From Paenibacillus protaetiae (lineage in GTDB: Bacteria; Bacillota; Bacilli; Paenibacillales; Paenibacillaceae): a DNA stretch of 64,000 nt. A program made the translations under genes and the position numbers. The stretch is taken from the NCBI RefSeq assembly GCF_004135365.1, contig NZ_CP035492.1, forward strand, positions 372,001 to 436,000, in the 5' to 3' direction. Under the pieces are notes generated by a model. It was not told the origin of the DNA and did not search any database. It saw only the letters and a list, made by a program, of their open reading frames with translations. This document shows positions 54,527 through 63,126 of the stretch, piece after piece; position 1 is the first letter of the stretch, and each line of letters opens with the position of its first letter.

Positions 54527-55678
54527 ATGTGGAATGAATTATCGTTTCTGGTAGGTTCGACCTTGCGGATGACGTTCCGCAAAAAGATAAATTTGCTCCT
54601 GTTTTTCGGGCTTCCGCTTGCCGGCGTGCTGCTTTCTTTACTGCTGTATGGTTCGGGAACGCCGGCCGAAATGCGGATCGGGGTCGTGAACGGGGACGGC
54701 AGCGAGAAGATTGCTTCGGATACGGTAGCGTTTTTAAAATCGCTGCAAAATGTAAAGCTGGTTGACGTTACAGAACCGGAGCTGAAGCAGCAGCTGTTTG
54801 ACGGCAAGCTGGACAGCGGCCTGATTTTACAGCCGGGTTTCTCGGCAAGCGTGCTGTCCGGCAGCCCGGACCATATTGCGGTTGAATCGGTCAAAGGGGC
54901 ATCGGCAACATCTTATATGAAGTCGATGCTCGCCAGCTATATCAATAATGTATCCGGCATGGTCCAGCTGTCGGGCGGCGATTCGGGCAAATTCGAACGG
55001 CTGTACGACAGCTACAGGCAAAACTCCTTTGCCGTTACCGCACAATCGGTTAATGATGCGTCCAGTAAAAAAGAAATGTCGTATCAATCTGTCGGGTTTC
55101 TCATTTTGTTTATGATGATGTCGGCAGTAGGGCTATCGGAGCTTATATTAAAAAATCGCGAAAACCGGACGTATTTCCGCGTGTTGTCTTCGCCGGTATC
55201 GGCCAAAGTTTATGTGCTTTCCAATATTATCGTTAATGTAATCGTAATGCTTGCGCAAATTGTTGTTGTGCTCGTTTGCATGCGCTACGTGTTTAATCTT
55301 GACCCCGGCGTGCCTATGGGGATACTGGCTCTGCTGCTCGGTATATTTGCGCTGGTATCGGTCAGCATCTCGCTTGTCATTGTATCGTTCTCTAAAAACT
55401 CCGCTGCAGCAGGAGCTATTCAAAACCTGGTCATTACGCCGACCTGCCTCATTTCCGGCTGTTTCTTCTCCGTTTCAATTATGCCGGATTATGTGCAGCG
55501 CATTGCCGACTTCCTGCCGCAGCGGTGGGTGCTGCAGTCGATTGAGCAGCTCCAGTCCGGCGCCAGCCTCTCCGGCATTGGAATGAATTTTGTTATATTG
55601 CTAGCTTTTGCAGCCGTATTTTTCCTGCTGGCCGTATACAAATTCGGACGCAATAATGACACGCGAAACTTTGTATAA
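54527..55678 (+). CDS. ABC-2 exporter permease
   Basis: A 383-residue second permease with the same plan: one N-terminal helix, an extracellular domain and five to six C-terminal helices with ITPTCLISGCFFSVSIMPDYVQRIADFLPQRWVLQSIEQL. It begins 1 base after the previous stop with AAGGAGGGG upstream, so translation is coupled. Likely part of a detergent- or antibiotic-resistance exporter of the LnrLMN kind. Confidence 0.92.
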   Translation: MWNELSFLVGSTLRMTFRKKINLLLFFGLPLAGVLLSLLLYGSGTPAEMRIGVVNGDGSEKIASDTVAFLKSLQNVKLVDVTEPELKQQLFDGKLDSGLILQPGFSASVLSGSPDHIAVESVKGASATSYMKSMLASYINNVSGMVQLSGGDSGKFERLYDSYRQNSFAVTAQSVNDASSKKEMSYQSVGFLILFMMMSAVGLSELILKNRENRTYFRVLSSPVSAKVYVLSNIIVNVIVMLAQIVVVLVCMRYVFNLDPGVPMGILALLLGIFALVSVSISLVIVSFSKNSAAAGAIQNLVITPTCLISGCFFSVSIMPDYVQRIADFLPQRWVLQSIEQLQSGASLSGIGMNFVILLAFAAVFFLLAVYKFGRNNDTRNFV

Positions 55679-55716
55679 TACAGGCTCGCTGCTTCAATCG
55701 TAATTGACGGAATCGG

Positions 55717-55757
55717 GGCGAAAGATGCCGTTTGGCGGCAACTTTCGCCTTTTTTTG
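55717..55757 (+). terminator. Terminator after the ABC exporter
   Basis: GGCGAAAG and CTTTCGCC pair, with an inner TGCCG/CGGCA stem, followed by seven T. Confidence 0.82.
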
Positions 55758-55902
55758 CGATCGGGGCGGCTGCCAAATAAACCGGTGTATGAATTTTACA
55801 TTTGGCGCAACTTTTTCTGCTAAAATGCGTCTACTTATTCGTCTACAAAAGTCGAATGGACTCATTCGGTTGCGGATAAATTCATCATCATTGGGGTGGA
55901 AG

Positions 55903-57351
55903 ATGAAAAAAATTGCGCTAATGCTGTTGTTTATGTCGATGTTTTTTCCTCTTTTTTCCGGAATGGGACAAGCAGCCGAGTCTGCTGCTGTTGTGCCAAA
56001 GCTGTTTTTAAACGGCCAGCCGCTGCAAGCGAGCGTACCGCCCCAGATTGTGCAAGGCAAATATACGGTTGTGCCGGTCCGTATCGTATCTGAAAACTTA
56101 GGCTACCAGGTTGGCTGGCAGCAGGATACCAAAACCGTCACCATACATAACGGCCAAAATGAAATTGTATTGCAAATTAACGATGACAGCGCGCTGGTTA
56201 ACCATGTGCCGGTGCAGCTCGACGTTCCGGCCATGATCGACCAGGGAACAACGCTGATTCCTTTACGGTTCGTCGGAGAGCAGATGGGCCTTGCCGTCAA
56301 CTGGGATCAAGCTACGAAATCCGTTTATCTTACGCGTGAAGAAGAGACGGACCCGGTTGACGAGGAAGAAGGAGACGATCCGTCTGCCGATCCGGGCGCG
56401 TTAATCTCTTCCGTATCTTACGATAGCATGGAAGGTCTTGTTGTCCAATACGAAGGTGAGCTGCATCCGAACGTCCCTTTTAAACTGGACAACCCCAAAC
56501 GTATCGTTATTGATCTGCCTAATACGGGATATGGCCCATCTGCCTTGTTTGCCGGCGCCGAGGTTAAGCTCCCGGTAACAGATAACCCGTATTTGCTTGG
56601 CGTCCGCTACTCGCTGTTTGCCAAAGATCCGGATACGGCCAGGCTGGTGCTGGATTTGGCGGAGGATGCTGATGTGGTTCTGGATGACAGCGATCCCGGT
56701 AAGCTGCGTATTCAGCTTGGAGAACCTTCCGGCAATAACGGCAGCACCGGGCAGCAGACAGATCCTTCCGTTCCGGGTGTACCGGCAGGGGACGGCCAGA
56801 CGTCTGGCGGCAAAGTGTATACGGTCGTCATTGATGCGGGCCACGGCGGAACGGACCCCGGCGCCAGAAGTGTAGACGGCAGATGGGAAAAAGATTTGAA
56901 TCTGCAAATCTCGCTGAAGCTTAAAGCGCTGCTGGATCAAGAGAAGCAGATTAAAGTTGTGCTGAGCAGGCCGGAAGATAAGTACGTTGGGCTTGCCGAC
57001 CGCGTTACTATAGCCGAACAAAACAAAGCGGATATTTTTATATCGATCCACGCGAACAGTGATCCGAAAGGGACGGCAACCGGTACGGAAACCTATTACA
57101 CAAGGGAATCAAGCAAATCTCTTGCGGATGTTATCCATTCCCATCTTGTGAAAGGGACAGGCCTTAAAGACCGCGGCGTGAAACAGGAGAGCCTGCATGT
57201 CACCAGAGAAACTACAATGCCGGCGATCTTGCTGGAAACGGGATTTCTGACGAATCAGACGGATGTCAATACCGTGTTTGACGACAAGGTTCAGAACCGG
57301 ATCGCCGCAGAGATTGTGGCCGGTATCAAGCAATATTTAAAACTTTCATAG
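55903..57351 (+). CDS. N-acetylmuramoyl-L-alanine amidase (Amidase_3) with AMIN domain
   Basis: A 482-residue exported cell-wall hydrolase. Domains in order: signal peptide (residues 1-25), a copper-amine-oxidase N-terminal-like domain (about 30-145; NGQPLQAS, VVPVRIVSENLGYQVGWQ), an acidic linker, an AMIN domain (about 165-270), a Gly/Ser/Pro linker, and the Amidase_3 catalytic domain (from VIDAGHGGTDPGA to the end, with zinc ligands in GHGGTD and IFISIHANSD and the catalytic Glu in LLETGFLTN). The ATG at 55903 follows GGGGTGGAAG; the longer open frame includes the upstream terminator. Confidence 0.93.
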   Translation: MKKIALMLLFMSMFFPLFSGMGQAAESAAVVPKLFLNGQPLQASVPPQIVQGKYTVVPVRIVSENLGYQVGWQQDTKTVTIHNGQNEIVLQINDDSALVNHVPVQLDVPAMIDQGTTLIPLRFVGEQMGLAVNWDQATKSVYLTREEETDPVDEEEGDDPSADPGALISSVSYDSMEGLVVQYEGELHPNVPFKLDNPKRIVIDLPNTGYGPSALFAGAEVKLPVTDNPYLLGVRYSLFAKDPDTARLVLDLAEDADVVLDDSDPGKLRIQLGEPSGNNGSTGQQTDPSVPGVPAGDGQTSGGKVYTVVIDAGHGGTDPGARSVDGRWEKDLNLQISLKLKALLDQEKQIKVVLSRPEDKYVGLADRVTIAEQNKADIFISIHANSDPKGTATGTETYYTRESSKSLADVIHSHLVKGTGLKDRGVKQESLHVTRETTMPAILLETGFLTNQTDVNTVFDDKVQNRIAAEIVAGIKQYLKLS

Positions 57352-57361
57352 TACAGCCGCA

Positions 57362-57410
57362 GGGCTGCCCTCAAAGCCAATGGATAAGGCTTTGCCAGGG
57401 CAGCCTTTTT
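57362..57410 (+). terminator. Terminator after the amidase
   Basis: GGCTGCCCT/AGGGCAGCC and an inner CAAAGCC/GGCTTTG stem with a small bulge, followed by TTTTT. Confidence 0.75.
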
Positions 57411-57519
57411 GGGCAGGACGAACGGTCTGTTTCATGAAAAAAAGCCCAATGCGCAGGTTGATTATGGTACACTCAAAAAAGATTGAAATCGATTACTTGA
57501 CAGGAGAGGTGCTTGATTT

Positions 57520-58416
57520 ATGTATATTGGCGCAATTGAAGCAGGCGGTACTAAAATAGTTTGTGGAATTGGCAATGAGCAAGGTGAAATTATCGACCGG
57601 GTTAGTTTCCCGACTCTTCAGCCTAGCGAGACGCTGCCCCGCATCGTTGAATACTTTCGCGGCAAGGAATTGAAATCGATTGGGGTAGGAACATTTGGCC
57701 CTATTAATATTGATAAAAGCAGTCCTGAATACGGTTACGTCACAACGACGCCTAAGCCGGGCTGGTCGAACTATCCTTTTCTGGGCGAGCTGAAAAAAGC
57801 GTTTGACCTGCCGTTCGGCTGGGATACGGACGTCAATGCCGCAGCTCTTGGCGAAGCCAAATGGGGAGCAGCCAAAGGGCTGGACAGCTGCCTTTATTAT
57901 ACGGTTGGAACAGGGATCGGCGTTGGCGTTTATGCCGAGCAGCGCCTCATCCACGGCTTTATGCATCCGGAAGGCGGCCATGTGCTTGTGCGTCGCCATG
58001 CCGAAGACCATTATGAAGGATTTTGCCCTTATCATAACGATTGCCTCGAAGGGCTTGCTGCTGGTCCGGCGCTTGAGAAGCGCTGGGGAGTAAAAGGAGC
58101 CGAGCTGGGAGCTGATCATCCGGCATGGGCAATGGAAGCTTATTATATCGGACAAGCGCTGTCGCAGGCGATTTTGCTGCTTGCGCCGAAAAAAATCATT
58201 TTGGGCGGCGGCGTGATGCATCAGGAGCAGTTGTTCCCGCTTATCCGCCAAGAAGTACAGCGCACCTTAAACGGGTATGTCAATGTGCCGCAGCTTGCCG
58301 GCGGAATCGATTCCTATATCGTGCCCCCGGGCCTTGGCGATAATGCAGGCCTGTCCGGCGCCGTGGCGCTTGGCATTAATGCACTTCAGGAATTTGCAGG
58401 GCAGAGAAATTCGTAG
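57520..58416 (+). CDS. ROK-family fructokinase
   Basis: A 298-residue ROK kinase that phosphorylates a sugar, most likely fructose. The ATP site is IEAGGTKIVCGIG, the catalytic Asp is in GWDTDVNAAALGEA, and the zinc site is HPEGGHVLVRRHAEDHYEGFCPYHNDCLEG with its His/Cys ligands, as in GmuE/YdhR-type fructokinases. ACAGGAGAGG precedes the ATG. It is monocistronic, between two hairpins, and could feed fructose from the GH32 enzyme at 6.2 kb into glycolysis. Confidence 0.93.
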   Translation: MYIGAIEAGGTKIVCGIGNEQGEIIDRVSFPTLQPSETLPRIVEYFRGKELKSIGVGTFGPINIDKSSPEYGYVTTTPKPGWSNYPFLGELKKAFDLPFGWDTDVNAAALGEAKWGAAKGLDSCLYYTVGTGIGVGVYAEQRLIHGFMHPEGGHVLVRRHAEDHYEGFCPYHNDCLEGLAAGPALEKRWGVKGAELGADHPAWAMEAYYIGQALSQAILLLAPKKIILGGGVMHQEQLFPLIRQEVQRTLNGYVNVPQLAGGIDSYIVPPGLGDNAGLSGAVALGINALQEFAGQRNS

Positions 58417-58447
58417 TGAACTCCATGATGGAAAGATGATGGGATTG

Positions 58448-58482
58448 CTGCACCTTGCTGTATCTTATACAGCAAGGTGCAG
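58448..58482 (+). terminator. 16-bp hairpin after the fructokinase
   Basis: CTGCACCTTGCTGTAT and its exact reverse complement around the loop CTT; a short T run appears about 10 bases later. Confidence 0.6.
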
Positions 58483-58569
58483 CTTTAGCGCTTTTTCCAG
58501 GGACAATCTCCGCTTTTGCGGATAGGCGCATATACTGCATGAAGAAGCCATGTACAGGAGGTATATCGA

Positions 58570-58668
58570 ATGTGCTATCAAGGCGCGCCAACGGCGTCAA
58601 GCGGTATGACGATTTTTATATTGGTGCTGTACATTTTGCTTGTTGTCATTTTGCTTACCTTGGGCTGA
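58570..58668 (+). CDS. YjcZ-like sporulation membrane peptide
   Basis: A 32-residue peptide too short for routine gene callers. AGGAGG lies 9 bases before its ATG. It has a polar N-terminus (MCYQGAPTASS) and one membrane helix (TIFILVLYILLVVILLTL), the plan of the YjcZ-family sporulation peptides. A terminator follows. A CATATACT element about 45 bases upstream might be part of a sporulation-sigma promoter, but that is weak. Confidence 0.6.
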   Translation: MCYQGAPTASSGMTIFILVLYILLVVILLTLG

Positions 58669-58710
58669 GTTTTGCGCAGCTGCTGCGAAATCCGAATAAG
58701 CAAATCCCGA

Positions 58711-58750
58711 AAAAAGCTTGATTGCTGCACCGGCAGCCAAGCTTTTTTTG
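58711..58750 (+). terminator. Terminator after the YjcZ-like gene
   Basis: AAAAAAGCTTG and CAAGCTTTTTT pair around an inner GCTGC/GCAGC stem, giving a T run on both strands. Confidence 0.75.
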
Positions 58751-58922
58751 TGTTTGTGATGGCTGCGGGGCCAGTGGAACGAATGCATGTCCGTGTATGT
58801 CCGGAACGCAAGCTGTTCCGCCTGCAGCAGCAAGGAGCGTGTTCATGGCATAATCGAACCGGATATGACGAATAATGAACAAAGGCATTTGATCATTCCC
58901 AGTGAATAAAGGAGGGGTTCGG

Positions 58923-59420
58923 ATGGCGGCAACGAGCAGCGCCGGCGGCAGCAAGTATAAAAAGATGACGATGTCATCTAAAGAATATCAGGCGTTCGCC
59001 AAAAAACGCGAGCCTGCCAGGTCGGTATTCGGCAATTGCATTCGCGCTTTCATTGTCGGCGGAGCCATCTGCGTATTAGGCCAAGCGATTTCCCAGCTGT
59101 TTGTGCACTTGATGGGCATGACGAAAGAAGAGGCAAGCAACCCTACGGTCGCTGTACTCATCTTTATTTCCGTTATTTTAACCAGCTTGGGCGTTTACGA
59201 TAAATTTGCCCAATGGGCGGGCGCCGGTACGGCCGTGCCGGTAACGGGCTTTGCCAACTCCATGTGCTCCGCCGCATTGGAGCACCGCAGCGAAGGACTT
59301 GTGCTTGGCGTAGGCGGCAATATGTTCAAGCTGGCCGGTTCCGTTATCGTTTACGGCACCGTAGCGGCGTTTTTTGTTGGCATTGCGCATCTCATTTTCG
59401 GCACGGGAGGGACGCATTGA
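58923..59420 (+). CDS. spoVAC: Stage V sporulation protein AC
   Basis: A 165-residue membrane protein of the SpoVA channel that moves dipicolinic acid into spores and out during germination. Family features are YQAFAKKREPARSVFGNCIRAFIVGGAICVLGQ, YDKFAQWAGAGTAVPVTGFANSMCSAALEHRSEGLVLGVGGNMFKLAGSVIVYG. The ATG at 58923 is set by AAAGGAGGGG. First gene of a C-D-E operon. Confidence 0.95.
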   Translation: MAATSSAGGSKYKKMTMSSKEYQAFAKKREPARSVFGNCIRAFIVGGAICVLGQAISQLFVHLMGMTKEEASNPTVAVLIFISVILTSLGVYDKFAQWAGAGTAVPVTGFANSMCSAALEHRSEGLVLGVGGNMFKLAGSVIVYGTVAAFFVGIAHLIFGTGGTH

Positions 59421-59421
59421 C

Positions 59422-60432
59422 ATGCTGAAGGGCAAGCAGACTTGGTGGTTCAACAATAAACCGGTCATTATCGGCGCTGCAACGGTCGTAGGGCCGGACG
59501 AAGGCGACGGACCGCTTGCAGACGACTTTGACCTGGTTCATCCGCAGCTGGATATGCAGCAAAAAAGCTGGGAGAAGGCGGAACGGCTGCTGATGGAGCA
59601 GGCTGCGGAGTTTGCTATTCAAAATGCGGGCATTCAAAAAAGCCAGCTCGAATTTTATTTCGGCGGCGATTTGTTGAACCAAATCATAAGCAGCAGCTTT
59701 GCCGCCCGTTCGCTGGGCGTTCCGTACCTCGGCATGTTTGGCGCTTGCTCGACATCAATGGAGACGCTGGCGGCAGCCTCCATGCTGGTTGATTCCGGGT
59801 CGGCCAATTATGTGATGGCCGGTGTGTGCAGCCACAACTGCACGGCGGAGAAGCAGTTTCGATATCCGACGGAATACGGCTCGCAGAAGCCGCCTACTGC
59901 GCAATATACCGTAACGGGAGCGGGAGCGGCAATCGTTGCGGCGTCCGGGAACGGCCCCGTTGTGGAATGCGCTACCATCGGCAAAGTAATCGACCTTGGC
60001 ATTAAAGATCCGTTTAATATGGGAGCAGCGATGGCACCGGCCGCGGTAGACACGATTACTGCCCATTTTAATGATACGGGCCGTTCGCCCAAAGATTATG
60101 ACTTAATTGTAACGGGCGACTTGGCCAGCGTCGGCCATCCGATTGCAAAGGAGCTGCTGCAGCGGGATGGCGTCAAGATGGAAGATACCATCTTTAAAGA
60201 TTGCGGCTTGATGGTCTATGACATCAATAAACAGAAGGTACAAGCCGGCGGCAGCGGCTGCGCCTGCTCGGCGGTTGTCACGTACGGGCACTTGCTGAAG
60301 AAGCTTCGCAGCGGCGAGTTGAACCGGATTCTTGTTGCGGCAACCGGAGCGCTGCTGTCGCCGCTTTCTTTCCAGCAGGGCGAAAGCATTCCATGTATCG
60401 CGCATGCGGTTGCGATAAGCGGAAAGGGGTAA
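59422..60432 (+). CDS. spoVAD: Stage V sporulation protein AD
   Basis: A 336-residue cytoplasm-facing SpoVA subunit with a thiolase-like fold that binds dipicolinic acid. Typical elements: ANGCLD-like start [71 protein letters not shown] and the C-terminal [17 protein letters not shown] and [22 protein letters not shown]. It begins 1 base after spoVAC. Confidence 0.95.
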   Translation: MLKGKQTWWFNNKPVIIGAATVVGPDEGDGPLADDFDLVHPQLDMQQKSWEKAERLLMEQAAEFAIQNAGIQKSQLEFYFGGDLLNQIISSSFAARSLGVPYLGMFGACSTSMETLAAASMLVDSGSANYVMAGVCSHNCTAEKQFRYPTEYGSQKPPTAQYTVTGAGAAIVAASGNGPVVECATIGKVIDLGIKDPFNMGAAMAPAAVDTITAHFNDTGRSPKDYDLIVTGDLASVGHPIAKELLQRDGVKMEDTIFKDCGLMVYDINKQKVQAGGSGCACSAVVTYGHLLKKLRSGELNRILVAATGALLSPLSFQQGESIPCIAHAVAISGKG

Positions 60433-60439
60433 TGAAACG

Positions 60440-60790
60440 ATGCAATTTTTATGGGCTTTTGTTATTGGCGGTGCGATATGCGTAGTCGGCCAGCTTATGT
60501 TTGACGTGCTCAAGCTGACGCCGGCGCATACGATGGCTACTCTTGTTGTAATCGGAGCGATTGTGGACGGCTTGGGCTGGTACGAGCCGCTTGTCGCTTT
60601 TGCAGGAGCAGGGGCAACCGTGCCGATTACAAGTTTCGGCAATTCGCTTGTGCACGGCGCGCTGACCGAACTGCACGACAGCGGCTGGATCGGCGTCATT
60701 TCAGGCATATTTAAGGTCACAAGCGCCGGCGTCTCGGCAGCGATCATTTTCTCGTTTTTAGCTGCGCTGGTCGTTCGGCCAAAAGGTTAA
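60440..60790 (+). CDS. spoVAE: Stage V sporulation protein AE
   Basis: A 116-residue membrane subunit (SpoVAEb type): [67 protein letters not shown]. It shares the GGAICVxGQ and FAGAGATVP signatures with SpoVAC. GGAAAGGGG precedes the ATG. Last gene of a compact C-D-E set; spoVAA, AB, AF are not in this window. Confidence 0.95.
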   Translation: MQFLWAFVIGGAICVVGQLMFDVLKLTPAHTMATLVVIGAIVDGLGWYEPLVAFAGAGATVPITSFGNSLVHGALTELHDSGWIGVISGIFKVTSAGVSAAIIFSFLAALVVRPKG

Positions 60791-60810
60791 TTGCATACCG
60801 GCAAAAGGTG

Positions 60811-60842
60811 GAGAGTCCTGTGGGATTCTCCAATTTTTTTTG
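60811..60842 (+). terminator. Terminator after spoVAE
   Basis: An imperfect GGAGAGTCC/GGGATTCTCC stem followed by AATTTTTTTT. Confidence 0.7.
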
Positions 60843-60854
60843 GCGGCCAAACAT

Positions 60855-60883
60855 TTGTTAATCCTACACAGCTACTGTAAAAT
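60855..60883 (+). promoter_or_regulatory. Sigma-A type promoter of the MoxR operon
   Basis: TTGTTA (60855-60860) and TAAAAT (60878-60883) with a 17-base spacer, 49 bases before the MoxR start. Confidence 0.55.
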
Positions 60884-60931
60884 AGTAGTAATCGCCTATC
60901 TTTATTACTTTATTTTCAGGAGGTTACTACA

Positions 60932-61882
60932 ATGGATACCCGTCTGATGCAATTATGTTCTTCTATCCTGCAAAATCTGGAATCTTGCATATTAGGCAAG
61001 CAAGAAGAGATCGAACGCCTCCTGATCTCCATTCTGGCCGGAGGCCATGTCCTGCTTGAAGACGTCCCGGGCACGGGCAAAACGCAGCTTGTTAAAGCGC
61101 TGTCTCGAACGATCGGCGGACAGTTCAGGCGTATTCAATGCAACCCGGACTTATTACCTACCGATATTACCGGCGTGTCGATTTATCATCCGAAACAAGA
61201 AACGTTTATTTTCCGTCCGGGTCCGGTAATGGCCAATATATTGTTAGCTGACGAAATTAACCGCGCCACGACCAAAACGCAATCCGCCTTGCTGGAAGCG
61301 ATGGAGGAAGGCAAAGTAACGGTCGACGGGGAAACGTACGATCTTCCTGATCCTTTTATTTTGCTTGCTACTCAAAACCCGATTGAATTCGAAGGCACGT
61401 ATTTGCTTCCTGAAGCCCAGCTCGACCGGTTTATGATGAAGCTGTCGCTTGGCTACCCGAGCGAACTGGATGAATTCCGCATGATTATGAACGGCGGGCA
61501 AGGCCAGCCGTCGGATTTCGTGAAGACGATCGCCTCTATTGAGGATATCCGGGCGATCCGGGAAGAAGTATTAAACGTTCATATCGACGATGCGGTGGCT
61601 AATTATTTGGTGCAGATCGTACGCGGAACGCGTGAACATGGAAGCGTACTCATCGGAGCCAGCCCGCGGGCGGCTATTGCGTTGTCTAAAGCGGCCAAAG
61701 CTTCCGCTTATTTGCATTACCGTTCCTTCGTGACGCCGGATGATGTAAAGAAGCTTGCCCCATACGTGCTGAGCCACCGGCTGTTGCTGCACACGGAAGC
61801 GCGCATGAACAGCGTAAAGGCATCCGATATTGTGTCCTCCGTTCTGGAGCGGACAAAGGTGCCGGTTCGGCTGGAGCGATAA
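60932..61882 (+). CDS. MoxR-family AAA+ ATPase
   Basis: A 316-residue MoxR ATPase, a chaperone-like protein that usually works with a DUF58 partner. Walker A EDVPGTGKTQLVKAL, Walker B ILLADEINRATTKTQSALLEAMEE, sensor ATQNPIEFEGTYLLPEAQLDRFM and the C-terminal lid with GASPRAAIALSKAAKA are present. TCAGGAGG precedes the ATG. First gene of a MoxR-DUF58-transglutaminase operon. Confidence 0.95.
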   Translation: MDTRLMQLCSSILQNLESCILGKQEEIERLLISILAGGHVLLEDVPGTGKTQLVKALSRTIGGQFRRIQCNPDLLPTDITGVSIYHPKQETFIFRPGPVMANILLADEINRATTKTQSALLEAMEEGKVTVDGETYDLPDPFILLATQNPIEFEGTYLLPEAQLDRFMMKLSLGYPSELDEFRMIMNGGQGQPSDFVKTIASIEDIRAIREEVLNVHIDDAVANYLVQIVRGTREHGSVLIGASPRAAIALSKAAKASAYLHYRSFVTPDDVKKLAPYVLSHRLLLHTEARMNSVKASDIVSSVLERTKVPVRLER

Positions 61883-61885
61883 GCG

Positions 61886-63126
61886 ATGAGGAAAGTAAAT
61901 CCGGTTCATATGCGCTGGCGTCTTGTTGCGGCTATTTATGCAGTCAGCTTGTTGTACGTATTGTTCCAGGGCGGCAGAACTTCGCTGATGCTGTTTATGA
62001 TTTTAAACCTGCTGCTCTTCTATTTGCTGCTTGGCAGATGGAGCGGCATTGCAGGCGTACAAGGCAGCCGCTCTGTCAAAAGCGAAGAATCCGCCGCTGG
62101 CGAACGTTCGTTATTTGCAGGCCACAGATTGCATGTCAAGCTGCAGATTAAAGTTCCCGGCATTTATCCTATCCCGTATGTAATTGTCCGTGACCGGCTC
62201 GTCCGCCATAACGGGCAGCATTTAGAATTTGACGGTTCCTTTATATTGGACTGGCGGCGGACCGGCGAGCTTGCATATGAGACGCCTCCGCTTCCAAGGG
62301 GCGAATACCGGTTTGAACAAACGGTTTGCTCGACGTATGATATTTTTGGTTTGTTTAAGCATGAAGGCATTTTCGAATCCGCAGGCAACGTTACGATTTT
62401 ACCGCAAGTGGTGCCGCTCCGACGATGGCAAGGCATACAGCGCGGCGCGCGCGGGCCGTTCTCGCATGCGATCGCCCCGCGTTCCTCCAAGGAGACGACA
62501 CAAATTAACGGTGTGCGCGAATACTTATATGGCGACCGGTTATCCCGCGTCCACTGGAATGCAACGGCCAAGACCGGCGACTGGAAATCCAAAGAATTCG
62601 AGCGGGAGTCGCTACCCCGTACGATGATCATATTGGACCGGTACGCAGGGGCGTATCCGGCCAGCAAGCCGGAGCTGTTCGAACTCGCGGTGTCCATTGC
62701 CGCATCGCTTGCGGACAGCGGGCTGAAAGGGGACACCGTTATGGGGCTGCTGTCCGCGGGCGACAAGCCCGTCATCGTGCAGCCTAAGCCGGGAGTGGAC
62801 CAGCGCAGCATGGTCATGAAGCATTTGACTAACGTTGACGCTGATGCCAGCCGCAGGCTGTACGCTGCGCTCCAGGCGTCCGAATCGCTGCTCGATGCCG
62901 GCACCTTCACGGTATTGATAACAGCTGACGAGATGAAAAATGTACTGCCTTGCATGGAATGGCTGAACCGCCAAGGCATGTCGCCATGTTTGCTGCATAT
63001 TGCAGCGGATGGGGGACGGCTGAAAGAACGCAGTACGAAAAAATGAGAGGCAGAGGCTGGCCGGTGTTTTCAATCAGCCAGCTGCAGGATTTGCCGAAGC
63101 TGCTCGAAGGAGGCGGAGCGGCATGA
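61886..63126 (+). CDS. DUF58 membrane protein (frameshifted near the C-terminus)
   Basis: A DUF58 (von Willebrand A-like) protein with two N-terminal membrane helices and the motif GVREYLYGDRLSRVHWNATAKTGDWKSKEFE at about residues 207-237. The frame stops at 63046, but the next frame continues with MRGRGWPVFSISQLQDLPKLLEGGG, the usual DUF58 end. One A missing from the A run at 63038-63043 explains this. Corrected, the protein has 413 residues and its stop overlaps the next ATG (ATGA). It starts 3 bases after the MoxR gene. Confidence 0.88.

Noticed and set aside
58655-58954. Minus-strand 99-residue frame across the YjcZ-like gene and terminator
   Set aside because: Runs through a terminator and the spoVAC ribosome site, with no start signal of its own.
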